NCBI GenBank assembly: GCA_964017065.1 | Contig: OZ024787.1 | Span: 8,355,899-8,419,898, forward strand | Length of the DNA: 64,000 nt | Direction of reading: 5' to 3' | From: Haliclona indistincta | Taxonomy: Eukaryota; Porifera; Demospongiae; Haplosclerida; Chalinidae | In this document: positions 62,639-64,000 of the stretch, one piece after another | How the letters are laid out: every line of letters begins with the position of its first letter | How positions within the stretch are numbered: position 1 is the first letter of the stretch | The notes under the pieces: generated by a model | Seen by the model: only the letters and a program-made list of their open reading frames with translations | Databases searched by the model: none | What the model was told of the DNA's origin: nothing | Translations under genes and position numbers: made by a program

Positions 62639-64000
62639 ATGGCCAAGTCAGTACTCGACTCTGACTTCGACATTTACGAGTCTCTATGGTCAAACATCAA
62701 CGATGTATGCGCTCCACCTCCGCCTCCTGGCCACCCCGCCAAAGCATGTTTCCTAATGGAAATGCCAGGATTTTCTGTGGATGCCGACGCTTTTGATCCT
62801 ACTAAGTTTGAACCTGGCACCATGACCAGTCCCGAGTGTGCGACGGCGATGTTGTGCGACCGAGTTCCTGCACTCGCGCAGTACTTTTATGACACCGGCG
62901 ACCACATATCATTCAACTGGCAAGTTCTTTTGAATACGTATGGCATTAGTGGCACCGCGGCATCTGAGAATGCTGCACTGAAAGAACGATACGACGAAGC
63001 TATCAAGATGTTGTATGGCAGCCAGGAGGGGTACATAAAGCAGAGAAGACCCAACTGTTCAAAAACATGGAAGTCTTGCGTGAAAATTGGCATGAATCAG
63101 AGAAGAAGAAAGTCGAATTTAAAACAAAGTGTCAGTCAGACAAGGAGAACTGGCCAGGCAACTACCAAACTGGCGTGGCACCTTTGAAAGAAGCTTCTGA
63201 ACAATCTTACACTGAATACAACAACTTGAAGATGCAAATCAAGCAATACGAGTCTGCAATATTGGCTTTTTTTTGCAACAGGAGATTTAAACACACTAAT
63301 GCTGGATCAACAATCAAGTTAGTGACTAGTTACAATTATTATTATGGAATCATACCTGCATGTTGCATAGCTATTTTATCCCTCTCCATTTTCATTCATA
63401 ATGCAATCACAGCATAAGCTATAAGCAACACATTGTTTTAAGCATGACACAAACAACAGGTAGCAATAGAATGTAAAAAATAATTATTACCTCACTATAC
63501 CCTTTTAAATATTCTTCAGAACTAGCTCAACATCGGATGGATGATGCTGGAAGCACTGACACAACGTTTTATCAAACTAACATGCAGCCAGCCAACTGGT
63601 ACAAATGGTTTGCACCAAAAAGCCCTGAAAGTGAGAATGATGAAGGATGGACAGAAGTGAGTGGCCCATTCTAGCTAAAATACAGCTATGATAGTGTTTG
63701 TTTTATTTTTCATTGAAACTCTTTTTAGGTGATCATCAAACAGGTCCACAGCCATGAATCATCTCATGATACCTACAGCCAAGTATCTGTAGAAAGCAAA
63801 GCCTCATTTGGTGGGCTTTTTTATTCAGGAAGTGTTGGTGGAGGCTTTAGTAAGAAAAATGGCAATAGTTCCCTAACGAAAGAAGGATCAGATCTCAAGA
63901 TCTCGTTTAAGGTCCGCAAAGTAATCATTCAACGCCCTTGGCTAGAGCCCGCCATTCTGCGGTACTCAACCCTGGGTATTAAAGGATTGGACAAGGGAAC
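62639..64000 (+). CDS. Unrecognised gene, partial at the window edge, with two compensating frame breaks
   Basis: The start at 62639 (MAKSVLDSDF) follows a likely TATA-like ATGCTATAAAAACG at 62569. Exon 1 probably runs to 63317, exon 2 is 63520-63656 and exon 3 starts at 63729 and leaves the window. Coding character is clear in one frame to about 63040 and again from about 63275, but between them it lies in a neighbouring frame, with a one-base loss near 63041 and a one-base gain in the T run at 63267-63274. These could be assembly errors or real damage. Visible features are a Pro-rich N-terminal segment (APPPPPGHP), a coiled-coil-like middle (SEKKKVEFKTK) and, in exon 3, a Gly/Ser-rich stretch (GGLFYSGSVGGG) followed by RPWLEPAILRYSTLGIKG. 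I recall the last motif from poorly characterised proteins of fungi and bacteria but cannot name the family or function. Confidence 0.6.

Overview
The window looks like animal nuclear DNA, most probably from a demosponge (Amphimedon-like). Introns are short and many, spacers are AT-rich, and several kinds of transposon and MITE are nested in one another. Two intronless ORFs of over 1,100 codons encode a secreted beta-helix ectodomain joined to a multipass membrane domain, an architecture I associate with expanded families in sponge genomes. There is no bacterial or organellar gene order, no rRNA, no CRISPR and no operon. The species assignment is inference.

Layout. 1-5.05 kb holds decayed copies of the receptor-like family, carrying MITEs and a small antisense papain-fold-like ORF. 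5.06-12.7 kb is a 7.7-kb insertion into one decayed copy; it contains a three-exon dispanin/CD225 gene (minus strand) between two copies of a repeat, one of which is split by two elements with 9-bp target duplications. 12.7-13.1 kb is the next piece of the decayed copy. 13.1-34 kb is a nest of mobile DNA dominated by a 19.4-kb element (14425-33792) with identical 30-bp inverted ends and a 5-bp CCATG duplication. That element carries an intact six-exon DDE integrase gene (minus) and a divergent three-exon RING-finger gene (plus), plus a LINE remnant, a Crypton-type fragment and many MITEs. 34-44.2 kb holds the tail of the decayed copy, another N-terminal fragment and two long receptor-like genes; the first has its signal peptide out of frame with the rest. 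45.5-47.2 kb is a second dispanin gene, an inverted duplicate of the first without its insertions. 48.8-57.7 kb is a 13-exon SNAPC4-like gene encoding a Myb-repeat protein with a 16-copy, 24-bp coding minisatellite. 57.8-62.5 kb is repeats plus a possible terminal exon pair. 62.6-64 kb is the 5' part of an unrecognised gene with two compensating frame breaks.

The most interesting item is the 19.4-kb element. Its integrase keeps a D-57-D-38-E catalytic triad and correct splice phases across six exons, faces a RING protein across a promoter of about 170 bp, and the right arm carries a second inverted copy of the integrase's last coding segment. All exon coordinates were built by hand from splice sites and reading phase; none has been checked against transcripts.
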